From Symsagittifera roscoffensis (Eukaryota > Xenacoelomorpha > Acoela > Convolutidae), in NCBI RefSeq assembly GCF_963678635.1, contig NC_087065.1, positions 65,191,374-65,255,373 on the forward strand: DNA of 64,000 nucleotides, given 5' to 3'. The first letter of the stretch is position 1. The number at the start of each line of letters is the position of its first letter. Under the pieces are notes generated by a model. That model searched no databases and was not told the origin of the DNA. It was given only the letters and a program-made list of their open reading frames with translations. This document shows positions 10,701 through 20,000 of this stretch, in pieces. The position numbers and the translations under genes are program-made.

Positions 10701-13522
10701 CGTACAATCTGGAAACACAAGAGGTACGAGGTGGTGAAGAGCTTGAGAAAATAGCAGTTTCAAGAAAACCACTAAGGGAACTATCGTGCAACTCGAACGT
10801 CAGAACGAATCTGGTACCAGAAGACGACATGAAAATCGTGAAAAGGATGATATGTGTGAAGCTGAGTGATGACACCCACAACCCTGGTGAAATGAATGGA
10901 CAGATCATGGCGCTAAAGGAGCACGTTAAGGCGAGATACAGGCTGTCTGACCTAATAAGGGCCCAGAAGAATGACAAAATGACAAGTAACCTCTCCAAAT
11001 GGATCCATTCGGGAGTCAAGGAGAAGGGGGAACTTGAGGAAGACAGCTACAAGATCTTGAGCCAGTTCTACAAGGAAAAGAGAGATTTACTTTATCACAC
11101 AGCTGAAGGGGTGGTAGCGTGCAAGAGAAGAGATGAGGAAAAAATATTACACAAACACAACCTCATCATACTACCACAATTGTACCAAACGGAGGTGCTT
11201 TTCAGATCACACGACCAGATGGGCCACCAGGGGATAGATAAAGTACAACAAAGGATACTTCACAGGTTTGATTGGCCGGGAATGAGAAAAGCTTGCGAGA
11301 GATGGGTGAATGCCTGCCTAGCATGCCTTCAAGTAAAAGACCCAAGGAAGATGAAGTTTCCCCTCAAGTCTGTCGAGAGTTCAGAATTCAATGAAGTGGT
11401 GCAGATAGACCATCAGAAAATCTGCATGACGGAGTCGGGTTATAACCAAATACTAGTTATAATAGATCACTTCACCAAGTTGGCGGAAGCGGTTCCGTGC
11501 CAGACAGCCTCGGCAGAGGAGACATGTGATCACCTGATAACGCATTGGATATCGCGATATGGTTGTCCAATGACTTTCCAGTCAGACAACGGCAAGGCTT
11601 TTGTGGGGGACTTGACAAAAGAATTGATGAAGAGATCACACATTGCTCAAGCGCACTCGACGACCTATCATCCACAGACCAATGGGTTGGTAGAGAGACA
11701 GAACAGGACACTGGTCAACATGCTCAGGGTGTACTGCTCGAGATACATGACGGACTGGGACAAATACCTGCCACAGGTAGTAGGAGCCTATAATAGTACT
11801 CAGCACTCAACGACGGGTATCAGTCCTTTCATGATGTTGACAGGCAGGGAAAGGGCAATGCCTATAACATTCTTTTACCCGGAGTACGAGGGGAAGAGGA
11901 CGTCACCTCAAGCATACGTGAAGGAAGCGATCAAAAGACAACAAGAGCTAAACGAGCTATGTCGGAGAAACACGGCGCAAGCGCAAATGAGGCAACGCAA
12001 GAAATATGACGAAAAGATACTAAGAGCAAAGCCATACGAAGTGGGCCAATACGTGTGGGTCTTCCAAAATGTCATACCGCCCAAGGGAACAAAGAAACTA
12101 CTCAAGAAATGGAGAGGACCGTTCATGATTACGGAAGTACATCAACAAGGACGGTTCTATCGCTTGAGTACAGGGCGAGCAGCACATTACGAAAATCTGA
12201 AGCCTCATGTCCCGTCCCCGGAGGACTGGTGCCTACCAAGAGACATGGAAGGTCTTGAGTACCTGGTGGTGGAACCAGCGTGCGAAGTGAATGAGAAAGG
12301 CACCAGAGAGAAAAATGATGGTAATGAGAACTTGAGTTTGGACGACAACGAAAAGATAGAAGTGGAGTCGGATGCAGGTTCATTTGTAGAAGAAGACTGG
12401 AACGACCCAGAGCAAAACGAGGTACCGAAGTGGATGGAGCCGGATCGACCAACACCACCGGAAACCAGGACTGGCAATCGTAAACGCACAGGCATGAGGT
12501 ACAATAGGTACGGGGATGACTTCTTGATCGATAAGATACAGCCAGACAAGTTGGGCGATGAACTACTAAGCGCAGGCGAACTGGAAGCCGGAGAGGAATG
12601 GCAGGTCATTGACGATGGTGGACATTATCCGCAGGATGATTACTCGACGCCAGAATTGGAGACGGATCTCGAGCAGAGTGAAATAGAAAGGAGGGAGAAC
12701 ACGAACTTGAGGATTCTAGAGTGGATGCGTGATGTCAAGGACGAGAGCCACGAAGGACAAAGCATTCAGCAAGTCGATATATCCGCAGCAAATTACATGA
12801 AGACAGAGGACCCTCTTTTCGGATGGACAGCAACAGACAGGCCACTGGACATCCCTAAGGACAATTCAGACCCGACTACATCGACGGGGACGTCGATAAA
12901 TATTTTTGTCCGGGGAGTGGGGGTAGGACTTACCCACACCGAAAATTTGATGATAAAGAAGCTCAAGGAAGTGAGGGAAACAAGCGGATTGGAACTGGAG
13001 GAAGAAGAACCAGAGCCTACCATAGGAAGGAATTTCAAAACGAAATTCGAAATACCCAATGAATACTCAGAGAACATCATGATAACAGATAGCGACTTCA
13101 TCCTGTCAAACAGGACCAGCGCGATCTGCATCACGGCGGATATGAGTTTCAAATCAAGATTGGAGGCTGACTTCAAAAGAGAGTACCAGAACGTAGAGTT
13201 TCTGTTCAGACAGAGGCCAGGACTGGGAGGCATAGCAGCGCTTCCACCGTCAGTGGCACAAGTCCCGGGCAAATACCTCTGCTTCCTAGTAACGAGAGTC
13301 AACGACAGAAACACAATTGATCCCGAACACGTGATATTGGCACTGACAAGACTACGTGACTTCATGATTGAAAGAGGAATAGTGGAGGTCTCGATGCCGG
13401 TGTACGACCCAAATAGGGGCAAACTGAGCTCGAGGGAATTGTACGCTATCCTACATGTGGTCTTTGCAGAAACCGAGATAATGGTGCATCTTCACAAGAA
13501 GTACTACTTGAGCATCGCCTGA
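4712..13522 (+). CDS. Gag-Pol polyprotein of giant Ty3/gypsy element, with C-terminal macro-like domain (2,936 aa)
   Basis: One intact frame encodes Gag and Pol without a frameshift. After a charged, coiled-coil-prone N-terminus (1-340) comes a retrotransposon gag domain (about 420-600) and two CX2CX4HX4C zinc knuckles (632-645, 684-697). The aspartic protease has DTG at Asp991. The RT has Asp1412 and the YVDD box at 1477-1480. RNase H has Asp1627, Glu1672, Asp1697 and Asp1740. The integrase has an HHCC finger (His2167, His2172, Cys2202, Cys2205) and a DD35E triad (Asp2233, Asp2292, Glu2328), followed by a GPY/F-like WRGPF segment (about 2466). The last 470 residues are unusual: an acidic stretch and then a domain (about 2790-2930) resembling OARD1-type macro domains. 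The start is the first of two adjacent ATGs; an internal Met near 4841 is an alternative. All catalytic residues are present. Confidence 0.95.
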   Translation: MMRRSRVPVLEKRSGGSNMKYNSSLRGTTSTGPKITKKNFSVNMVSTRSGTESKTREDVGEKQVEPTIEIDLETPDQSVDEVEKRTTESTPMPHVEDQSPKTVEFSRIDALEDTTGNTRETVKNDSQVKKTSFTDKLAMMVGFKAKENVTEEPKTERARTFGTVSTKATEAGQNEEQAKAEATAEEKPTADHEETTIELGDLLAKLNQIDKRLKNSEEDREVIKKEIRYNKHEYLDSYFNLAKATEERLKEMSDKVEATNEEREKNIKTDMQQLKNRYDDVNSQLGSLERRMDTMSKSQAESSCAIQAKLDAILRSSTPQERPTTDRTQGTRVDFAEPQRNKRQSTPLPLTRDAISIAPTAAKTIMKNGTSNTTTAPGDSTANSNTGPDAMTWASTWEMMNRTLEAFATRNTDSSDRREGKTRKTFKKPKEFKDDSDGCIDTWVEVMRLHLEQDNLSDERQACTAILSNLEGTALKCVVAKKEEERDTADKIFEILLNRFGSGMKGHQAMMRFEKRRQRDDESIDRFLDDLESLRRRSDPEESTNRRNFSIASKFIDGVKSDDLRTMLATYYTLSKDSAPTPEEMRQKSREYMLMKPKKYSYSENRNTQGGGQPQRSSWYKPRDDMDKRRSCANCGSADHHVADCTTYKQGMKSLGYAPDEEDMSQMEEHEYYNGLIIKIGARCFFCNQEGHFRMDCPLFWEAVKDQNHPKHKLALAAVQNQRNRQNEFESRNSGAPNTELPTKTVKAVTNVSGALDSAAGSSLEINYEKAATEAIAKVKQDLAAKEIEQRLKLEIERQNFNEALTGSNSIPEARTGSTKTGNCNTVKMVTGKPFGISKIGARIMSIITVGGHEVTRNLSEPSDQTIMHIDVYADYLSGISPQTTSRALRALLTRGGSKSVRVDNRYTEAYGPHEVMLNIDGINIYTKTMITCDEDLIGQIYVGKEELKVRSIGHCAMLEEDAMHIGTEADVTGHVLDINGKKTQLRGLLDTGAVLSVIPIETWEKMGFDKGDLIDSRIRLSAANKGALRVLGRTPIIALNLGERNLWMSFIVVENLDESDQFILGRDFIRNFDVTIDLNNAMFRIRNPDRRYAIKPVNLIMANENKAPVFLSKRVRLKANEAAIVSLRMKNYNELSDNKQVCIVPNPNSQSAAVLGRSFSITKSGLCVSVLLNTLDIPITIQRGRKLGYALPVKTRYETIENSKQNEVVDCPNHRDKISILRRLQRIKDSSGLIKSLKSETDDGLSSCSNFPERPTLDEMQIDKPVLPEIEHLRGKLKDEQLEAIKDVLERNEEVFSRHKADIGCCNFVEHEIELEENAVPHREGARRMTPHKSDACRKEIETLLEYDMIEPSKSPWACGVVMAKKKGDQLRFCCDFRYLNSVTVKDAYPIPRIDESLSKLGDAKFFTTLDLGSAFWQVPLRKQDRDKTGFACELGLFQWKRMPFGLCNATATFQRLMAHALIGVTKKYGNLVMCYVDDVVIATPTLEDHIERLDEVFACMKRSGLKCKPSKCEILKDSIKYLGRMVDKHGIRPDPDAVEAVLTWKSPKTEHQLMSFLGFANYYREFIKGYADKVYPMQQLMRHKGKKFTWNNAAEESFQRIKKELCEAPVLGMPTEKGMYVLDTDASVVAISGILHQEQEWNGKTVLRPIAYGSKVLSDTEMKYGAPKAEMFAVVTFVEKYRAYLGSEPFKLRVDNRALSWLKTYSMDQSYIGRWIVRLDGYNMIIEHRTRDKHQNADSLSKKTEFYERQEQREADRPEIKDGFSFMDKETYDSLPLTRWLDKSGKPIEDHPELPKEPLEKTILKKNRGIPIGIMLKSKIVRETLKAKGYDLTQVEEGTVRIDENLMRLLEKLSDDKPVIQGKGQEAPELTILRREETVNNTDVSKGSITDSKEVVRSLVEKIPDKILEQTKVRDKKVTFREEVEHLGLDQESGEWSRFMEEDETGEGKLSGEREEWDEDSDESSEDQDSLCMILAEEKIRQHDRELQTDPSSGTYNLETQEVRGGEELEKIAVSRKPLRELSCNSNVRTNLVPEDDMKIVKRMICVKLSDDTHNPGEMNGQIMALKEHVKARYRLSDLIRAQKNDKMTSNLSKWIHSGVKEKGELEEDSYKILSQFYKEKRDLLYHTAEGVVACKRRDEEKILHKHNLIILPQLYQTEVLFRSHDQMGHQGIDKVQQRILHRFDWPGMRKACERWVNACLACLQVKDPRKMKFPLKSVESSEFNEVVQIDHQKICMTESGYNQILVIIDHFTKLAEAVPCQTASAEETCDHLITHWISRYGCPMTFQSDNGKAFVGDLTKELMKRSHIAQAHSTTYHPQTNGLVERQNRTLVNMLRVYCSRYMTDWDKYLPQVVGAYNSTQHSTTGISPFMMLTGRERAMPITFFYPEYEGKRTSPQAYVKEAIKRQQELNELCRRNTAQAQMRQRKKYDEKILRAKPYEVGQYVWVFQNVIPPKGTKKLLKKWRGPFMITEVHQQGRFYRLSTGRAAHYENLKPHVPSPEDWCLPRDMEGLEYLVVEPACEVNEKGTREKNDGNENLSLDDNEKIEVESDAGSFVEEDWNDPEQNEVPKWMEPDRPTPPETRTGNRKRTGMRYNRYGDDFLIDKIQPDKLGDELLSAGELEAGEEWQVIDDGGHYPQDDYSTPELETDLEQSEIERRENTNLRILEWMRDVKDESHEGQSIQQVDISAANYMKTEDPLFGWTATDRPLDIPKDNSDPTTSTGTSINIFVRGVGVGLTHTENLMIKKLKEVRETSGLELEEEEPEPTIGRNFKTKFEIPNEYSENIMITDSDFILSNRTSAICITADMSFKSRLEADFKREYQNVEFLFRQRPGLGGIAALPPSVAQVPGKYLCFLVTRVNDRNTIDPEHVILALTRLRDFMIERGIVEVSMPVYDPNRGKLSSRELYAILHVVFAETEIMVHLHKKYYLSIA

Positions 13523-14044
13523 GTCGGGTACATGGAGGTATCAGGTCGGGTGTGAGGGAGGAGTCTTGAGTCAGGTACTGGGGTGCGGCGCAGGTAAAGG
13601 GATCTTAAGATGTGATTGGCATGACAATTGAATTTTAAAAGAAAGAATTGATGGTGCTAAAACATAAAATGAATCTGCATGTTCTTAAGGGAGATCCAAT
13701 CAAATTGTTTTAAGTGATATGTGAATGATAAGATTTTAATCATATGGGTAGAAGGGGGGTCTCTAGGATAGGAACGTGACATACTAAGTTTTAATGAGCT
13801 CTATGTTTTCAGATCAAGTTTGAAAACAAAGTTGAATATCCAACTACACTCAAACGAGAAACAGAAAAAGAGAATCTTGATTGAACACGCGACAATCCGG
13901 ATCTACAGCAAGTGCTTGCAAGAGAAGATTTCTAGAGATTTCTTGAATTGGGTAATACTTGAGTTGGTAAGGTAATTCTTGAGTTGGTAAGGTAATTCTT
14001 GAGCTGGTTGACGTCTATCTACACACATCCCGAAGTTATAAAGA
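13523..14044 (+). other. Spacer between the two retrotransposon ORFs
   Basis: This 522 bp stretch is AT-richer than the ORFs and carries no gene. A pyrimidine-AG acceptor-like site (TGTTTTCAG, ending 13812) precedes the second ORF, so a spliced subgenomic mRNA is one way the second ORF could be expressed. The last part is a short tandem repeat described separately. Confidence 0.5.
13951..14010 (+). repeat. Three 20 bp tandem units just upstream of ORF2, each with CTTGAG
   Basis: Units at 13951-13970, 13971-13990 and 13991-14010 read GGTAATWCTTGAGYTGGTAA with minor changes in the last. A weaker fourth relative lies at 13931-13950. The array ends 34 bp before the ORF2 ATG. Confidence 0.85.
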
Positions 14045-17000
14045 ATGGCAGACCGATTCTGGAACTCTATGCCCACGGCTCTGCAGAGGCCCACTCTTGA
14101 CGAGCTGTACAGACGCTTGAGGGACCTGGACCACACCCAGATCGACGAGAGAATGGCGGTGATGCTGAATGCGATTCTCCAGTTGGAGGATCAGGGCGAG
14201 TGCAGGGAGTCTGCGACGGAGGCTGTCTTGATAGTCGGCTACACCACTGAGGGCATATCAAATCGAGCACAGACCAGATGGTTGTCTTGGAATGCGGATG
14301 GAGGAGTAAGGGGCTTTGACTTGGCAAGAAATCCTGGCCTGAGTAACAACACCGAACACGGCGCAGGAGAGTTCCCGCTACCGACGAGGCCAACAGCGAG
14401 ATCCACGGGCCAGAGCTCGAGTAAGGTGCCGTCGATGTCGCGAGCGCAACAGACGACCGAGGCATATCCGGAGCTGGGAGTCCTAAGGAAAGATCTTGAG
14501 AAGGCGCTGAAGGAAAGGAATAAAGCGAACCTCGATCGGGATCAGGCGAAGTTGGATAGGGAGAGGCTTCAGCTGGAGAGAGACCAGGCAGTCGACGAGC
14601 GGGATCAGACGTTGAAATTACTTGAGATGCTAAGGGCGGAACATCAGCAGGAGCTAAAGGTGCGGGAGAACGCCGCGAATCGCGATCAACTAAAGTCGGA
14701 GTTGGAAAGGATAGAACAACGACAACGCGAGCTGGACGCACAAAAGGGAGCCAGGTCAAACGAACGAGTGGTGACAAGCTCAAGGCCAGAGTCGCGCATG
14801 GAGGTGGATGAAGCTCCCAGGGCTAGAGGACGGTTCAACCTTGACCGCGAGGCCAGGGAACACATGAGTGAAGGGTTGGAGGTCTGGATACCGAATGACG
14901 CGACGCCCTCCTTGCGCAATCTAGAGACCCAACCTGTACGTCCTCTGATGGATGTGGTGTTACCAGGATACACACCAACCTCGACCTCGAGCGGTAGTCA
15001 GGTGAGTGGCGCCTCATCGCGCCTGAAGGAGCTGGGCGAGAAATTGCAGCAGCAGAGTCGTGAAAGAGCGACAAGGCCAGAGCTTCCACCGACTTGGAGG
15101 GAACAGCCGGTCAGAAACGTCGTGATTGCGAGCTACAAGAAGGACACAGAGGGGAACTACCACAAGCATAGTCGGCTGGACTGGAATGCGGAACAGCAAG
15201 CCAGGAGGGAATGCTTCCACGACGCAGCCTGGGTGCAGTATCTAGCGCCACCTCGGGTGCCAGAGGGTGCGGTTCACCTGATTATAGGGGACAGCCTGGT
15301 GCGGGTGTTGACCCAGATCCGGTCGCATTGGCAGACGGGGGTCTTGAGTTTCGCTGGAGCTGCTACGCCACAGATGTTGGCAACTCTGGACATGCTAGGA
15401 ATGACCAAAGTTTACACAGTCACCTTGATGGTTGGGACCAACGACGTGTCGAGAGGAGAAGCAAGGAAAGTGACGAGGCTAGGCGACAAGATAAATTGCC
15501 TTCTTGAGGAGCTGAGGATCCAAATGGATCCCATCCTGTTGACGATATGCACGGTCCCCTATAACATGATGTTTGATCAACACTCCCTAGAGATGAACCA
15601 GAGGGTGCGGAGCCTGAACAAGGCGATCAGAGAAATACACCGAAACAGTGTGCTTCCTCTCAGGCTGTTAGACGTTGCAGAACGCATGGAGAACAAGGGA
15701 TTCCCTGAAGACACCTCGAAAGATGGAATCCATTTCGATAGGCCAAGGGGAGCTGAGTGGCTGAACGATGTCTTCCAGGTTCACATAAACACGCTAGAAG
15801 CGGACCTGCTGGAGACAGCCCAATTCACTTTAGGGCCACCTCCCAACCCACCATTCCTTGCCTCGAGGGCCTTGGCTGGTCGATTGGGAGCGAGAGTTGA
15901 TACTAGAGATAGCTCGAGGAGCAATCAGACCCGATTGCAGAGTGCCACACCAATGGAGTCGGAGGAGGTAGAGTCATCAACACCTCCGACCTCGGCGATG
16001 TCCTCCGTGGTGGTGGCAGATGGCAGGAGAGAAAAGAAGTCTAGGGAGACTACCCGCTTGAGATATCCTGAGAAGGTGAAGGAACTGGATCTAGAGACTT
16101 TGGAATGCAGACGAGAGTTGGCGGAAACCCTGGGGATTGAACGAGTGTCGCATGAGGACTTGAATAGACATCATTGCGTAGACTGGTTGAAAGCACACGA
16201 GGCGCATTTCTCGAGAACGAAGTTAATGGAGACTACAGACCTGACTGGAATTCCCACAAAAACGATCATGGGACCCATTAACTACAGGCCTCTTAAGCAG
16301 CTAGGGAGTCCTGGACTTATAGCAGAACCTCCCAAGCACCGAACTGGCATCGCCAGGATCAAGTTGGCAACCCCGGCGCAATTGAAGGTAGTAGACAAGC
16401 TGCTCAACCCGGGGGGGATGGAGTTGCCTGACGCTGCTTACGAAGGTCCAAGGCTGGCAGAGGATCCCAGGTACGGGAAGCCCTGTGGTGGCACCCAATT
16501 GGCCAAGACTCTGGCAGTTTATGATAGAGCAGATCCAGCTGCTGCAAGAGTGATCATTGTGGCGGGATCAGACTTCGAAGGAACGTCTCCCAAGTTGTTC
16601 TGGCCGGAGACTCTGGTATACTCTTTGCCAGGAGCCGAATTGAACCAGATGTTGACCCTAGTGGTGGCAATAAAGTCGGAGATGCCCTGTGAACCTGAGC
16701 TGTTATTGTTTGCAGGAATGAATGACCACCTGCACGCGATGGGACTTCTTGAGCAACTGAAGGGCAAAGAGGTTCCGACATCAAAGAAGATATGGGAGGC
16801 TATTCAGGCTTTATTTGCGGCGATGAATGAGGTACAAGAGAACGTAGCCTCGAGATTTGGGTCCAAGACAAAGGTGGTGTTTACCACATCCCCAGGATAC
16901 GCCAGCATGCCACCCGCCCTACAATTCGTGTATGCGGTCTTAATCTTGATAGCGGAAGGGAGTGAATGGCGGATTCTGATGGCAGCCCCCAATCGAGAGC

Positions 17001-20000
17001 TGGAGCCAGTAAACTTGAGACTTTACAGATCAGAATTACCAGCGGCATGGGCTGACATATCTCATGCGCTGAGGGGCTTTTACGGACTAGCCGATGTCTT
17101 GATTGTATTGGATGAGGTACTCTTGCTAGAGATATCGAACTTTGCTAGACAACTCAAGTTCAGCCCAGTCATCGGGGACGATCACCCGGCGATAAACCAG
17201 TTGACGGCCAGCCTGTGGTTCCGGAGTATGGATGTGAAAGTCGCAAATTCCACCAGCAGGACTAGAGGTCCCAGCAACGAGAGAAGAAATGTGGTCGAGA
17301 CGGAGAAACAGTTAGAATCGATGAAATATCGCTTGACCCAAGAGAATGGCTGGTGGCCATTCCTGACACCAAGGCTGGAGAACGCCACGAATAAAACGAG
17401 GGAGGAAGCACCACTCCTCGTGAAACAGATCTGGAGTTTTCTAGAGAAGCAACTGGAGCTAGCTGAAAGGAGAGACATGACGGTGGTTAGATTTGTCTCG
17501 GCCGCCAATGAAGTGACGATTGGAGGATTTTGGAGAGAGCACGCCAACGGCGAATTGAAAACTAGGAGAGATTACGAGATTCTCAAGTTCTTGAGTCCTT
17601 GCTGGGAGAGAGAATTCTTGGCAGGAGTGTTCGGCACCACGGCGACTATCTTCGGAGCCTTCGTGCAGGAGATACTGGGCATGCCCATCAGCCTGCTCTT
17701 GGCCCTGTATTTGGTCTACCCCAGATACTTGTTCAATATGGGTCCAGCATATATGTTTAGTCGGGGAGTGGAGACACTTCGAGTTGATGGGTATCTGGCA
17801 CTAGTGCTCTTGACCCATGGGGAATTGGTGTCGTTTCATCGGTTAATGGAATATGGAGAACCTCTGTCTATGGGGAAAGTCCACACGAGCATTGAAACCA
17901 GCTCCTACAAGTGCGCCGCAGGGTTGAAGACACTGCTGGTGCAATACCTCATGATGCAGAATCGATACATGACGGGTGAAGATGAAAACCCAACCTCGAG
18001 AGAAGAATGGGAGAAGGCGAACAGAGGGATGCCTCTGTTGACGGATCTGTGTCTGGCAATGAGGTCGGACCCAATGGGGATAATCCGAGGTCTGGAGGAG
18101 GTGGTGACCTGCATCTATGGTCCAGCAGTAACGTACGCGTTTCCAGATCCCCTGGTGATAACGTATCGTCACTCGGTGACGCACTTGAGTCTCATCAGCG
18201 TACTGGATGGTGCAGCACTGAATTGGTGTCAGCAGGAAGTGCTCAGGGCGCGTATGAGCAACACGGTACTCTTCGGAAAAGTGAAAGATGCTGAGATGAT
18301 GGTGTGCAATTTCAGGGGACAAATGCAATGCAGAATGGGAGGCAAGCGAGAGGGCCCTATTGAAATGTATCCCAAATTCTGGAACTTGAACCCATTGACG
18401 GCGGACGGACGAGAAATCTTGAGAATTCCTGCCTGGAAGGAGTGCTTCGCACTGGTGAAGAGGGAGCTAGAGACCATAATGGAGAAAGAAATCCTCCCGG
18501 CAACCATGCCTGAGTTCCCAATAGTCAGGAGGATGACCTTAGGTATGAATAGTCCCTTGGTAGTTCCCTCCATAATGGCGAGGATGAGGGCGGAGGAAAT
18601 GCAGAAGGATTTCACTGATGGCTGGGACCCCCTGTTCATTGGCTACACGGCGGCGGTCTATTTCCATACCAGCGAGATGAAGGTAAATTCGTGGACGACG
18701 CAAGCGAAAAAGAGTAGAGGTTCGCAGCCCCCAGGGTATGAGGTGAGGAAAGTCTTGAGAACTCTTGAGAAGGAGGGACTTGATAACATGTTGCCCATAT
18801 GGGATGATGGCAGGATGATCGTGATGGAGGGGCACGTCGCACTGGTGGACGACATGAAATTTGCCACGAGAAAATGTAAAGCGCCCTATGGCTTGGAACA
18901 GGTGGAAATAAGACAGGAAGGAACAGAGCTAGATGCAGCAGGTCAACTGCACGTAGCACTGACGGAATACAAGAAGCTGGATCCTGCGACACCATCACCA
19001 CTATCCGTGGACACGCCTGGAGACAAGAGGAGCGGACCCGCTGAGGATCGATTCAAAAGAATTCTTGAGAGAAGAAGAAATGAATCGGAGGAAGAAAGTA
19101 TGGATGAAACTCTCAGTGAAGCTGGAGAGGACATGGAGGTGGGGAATACACCTGAACCAGGGCCATCAGGGGAGGAACTCACCACTCAAGAGCTGTTGAA
19201 AGACTTGAGCGAAGAGAATTGGGCAGATACTGCCACACCACCTCTGAACCCGTCCCCGCGGAAGAACCTAGAATTGCCATTGGCAGGTGAGACCTTCAAT
19301 ATGGGGATGTTACTCTTGAGCTCGGAGGAAAGGGGGAAGAACACGTTCGAAGGGAACAGGGACATATTCTTGGGATCTCTCGAGGATGACGCTTGGCAGG
19401 AGTTCCTGGAGGAATTCAATCGAGAAGTGGGCAGCGAGACGACGCTAGACAAGTTCAAGAAGGAACTGTGGGACGCAGTAGTAAGATTCGGGGAACCGCT
19501 CCTGATAGGAACGGGCCTGGATGAGAAAGCAAGAAAAGAGCTGCTGAACAAGCTAGTGGAGCTGAGGAACGCACGATCGAAGACTAGAAAAGAGAAATGT
19601 GAGGACAGCTCTACTCTGAAACGAAAAACTGTGGATAAAATGGTTGATGATATAAAAAGGGATAAGATTGGGACTAGTAATATGATTAAAAGTACTAATA
19701 TCCTTAAGGCTCGAGCAGGGGGGAGGCAAGAGTTGGAAGGAGTGGATGGAGAGGTAGAATCAATGATGATAGCCACCACACCCTCGAGCAGAGACGTGAA
19801 GACTCGCAAGAGGAAGAGAGAAGTGGAAGGATGGGGTAGTCCTTCAGTGGATGCTGTTTCGGAGGGAAACTTGAGGGAGACGGCGCCCATCGTTTTGGCC
19901 CGATGCAAGACGGCGGCATACAAGAACAGCTCGGAACTCAGGAAACCACTTGAAGTAGAAAAGGAAATAGAGGTTTCCACCAGTTCTACGTCAGAAGAAG

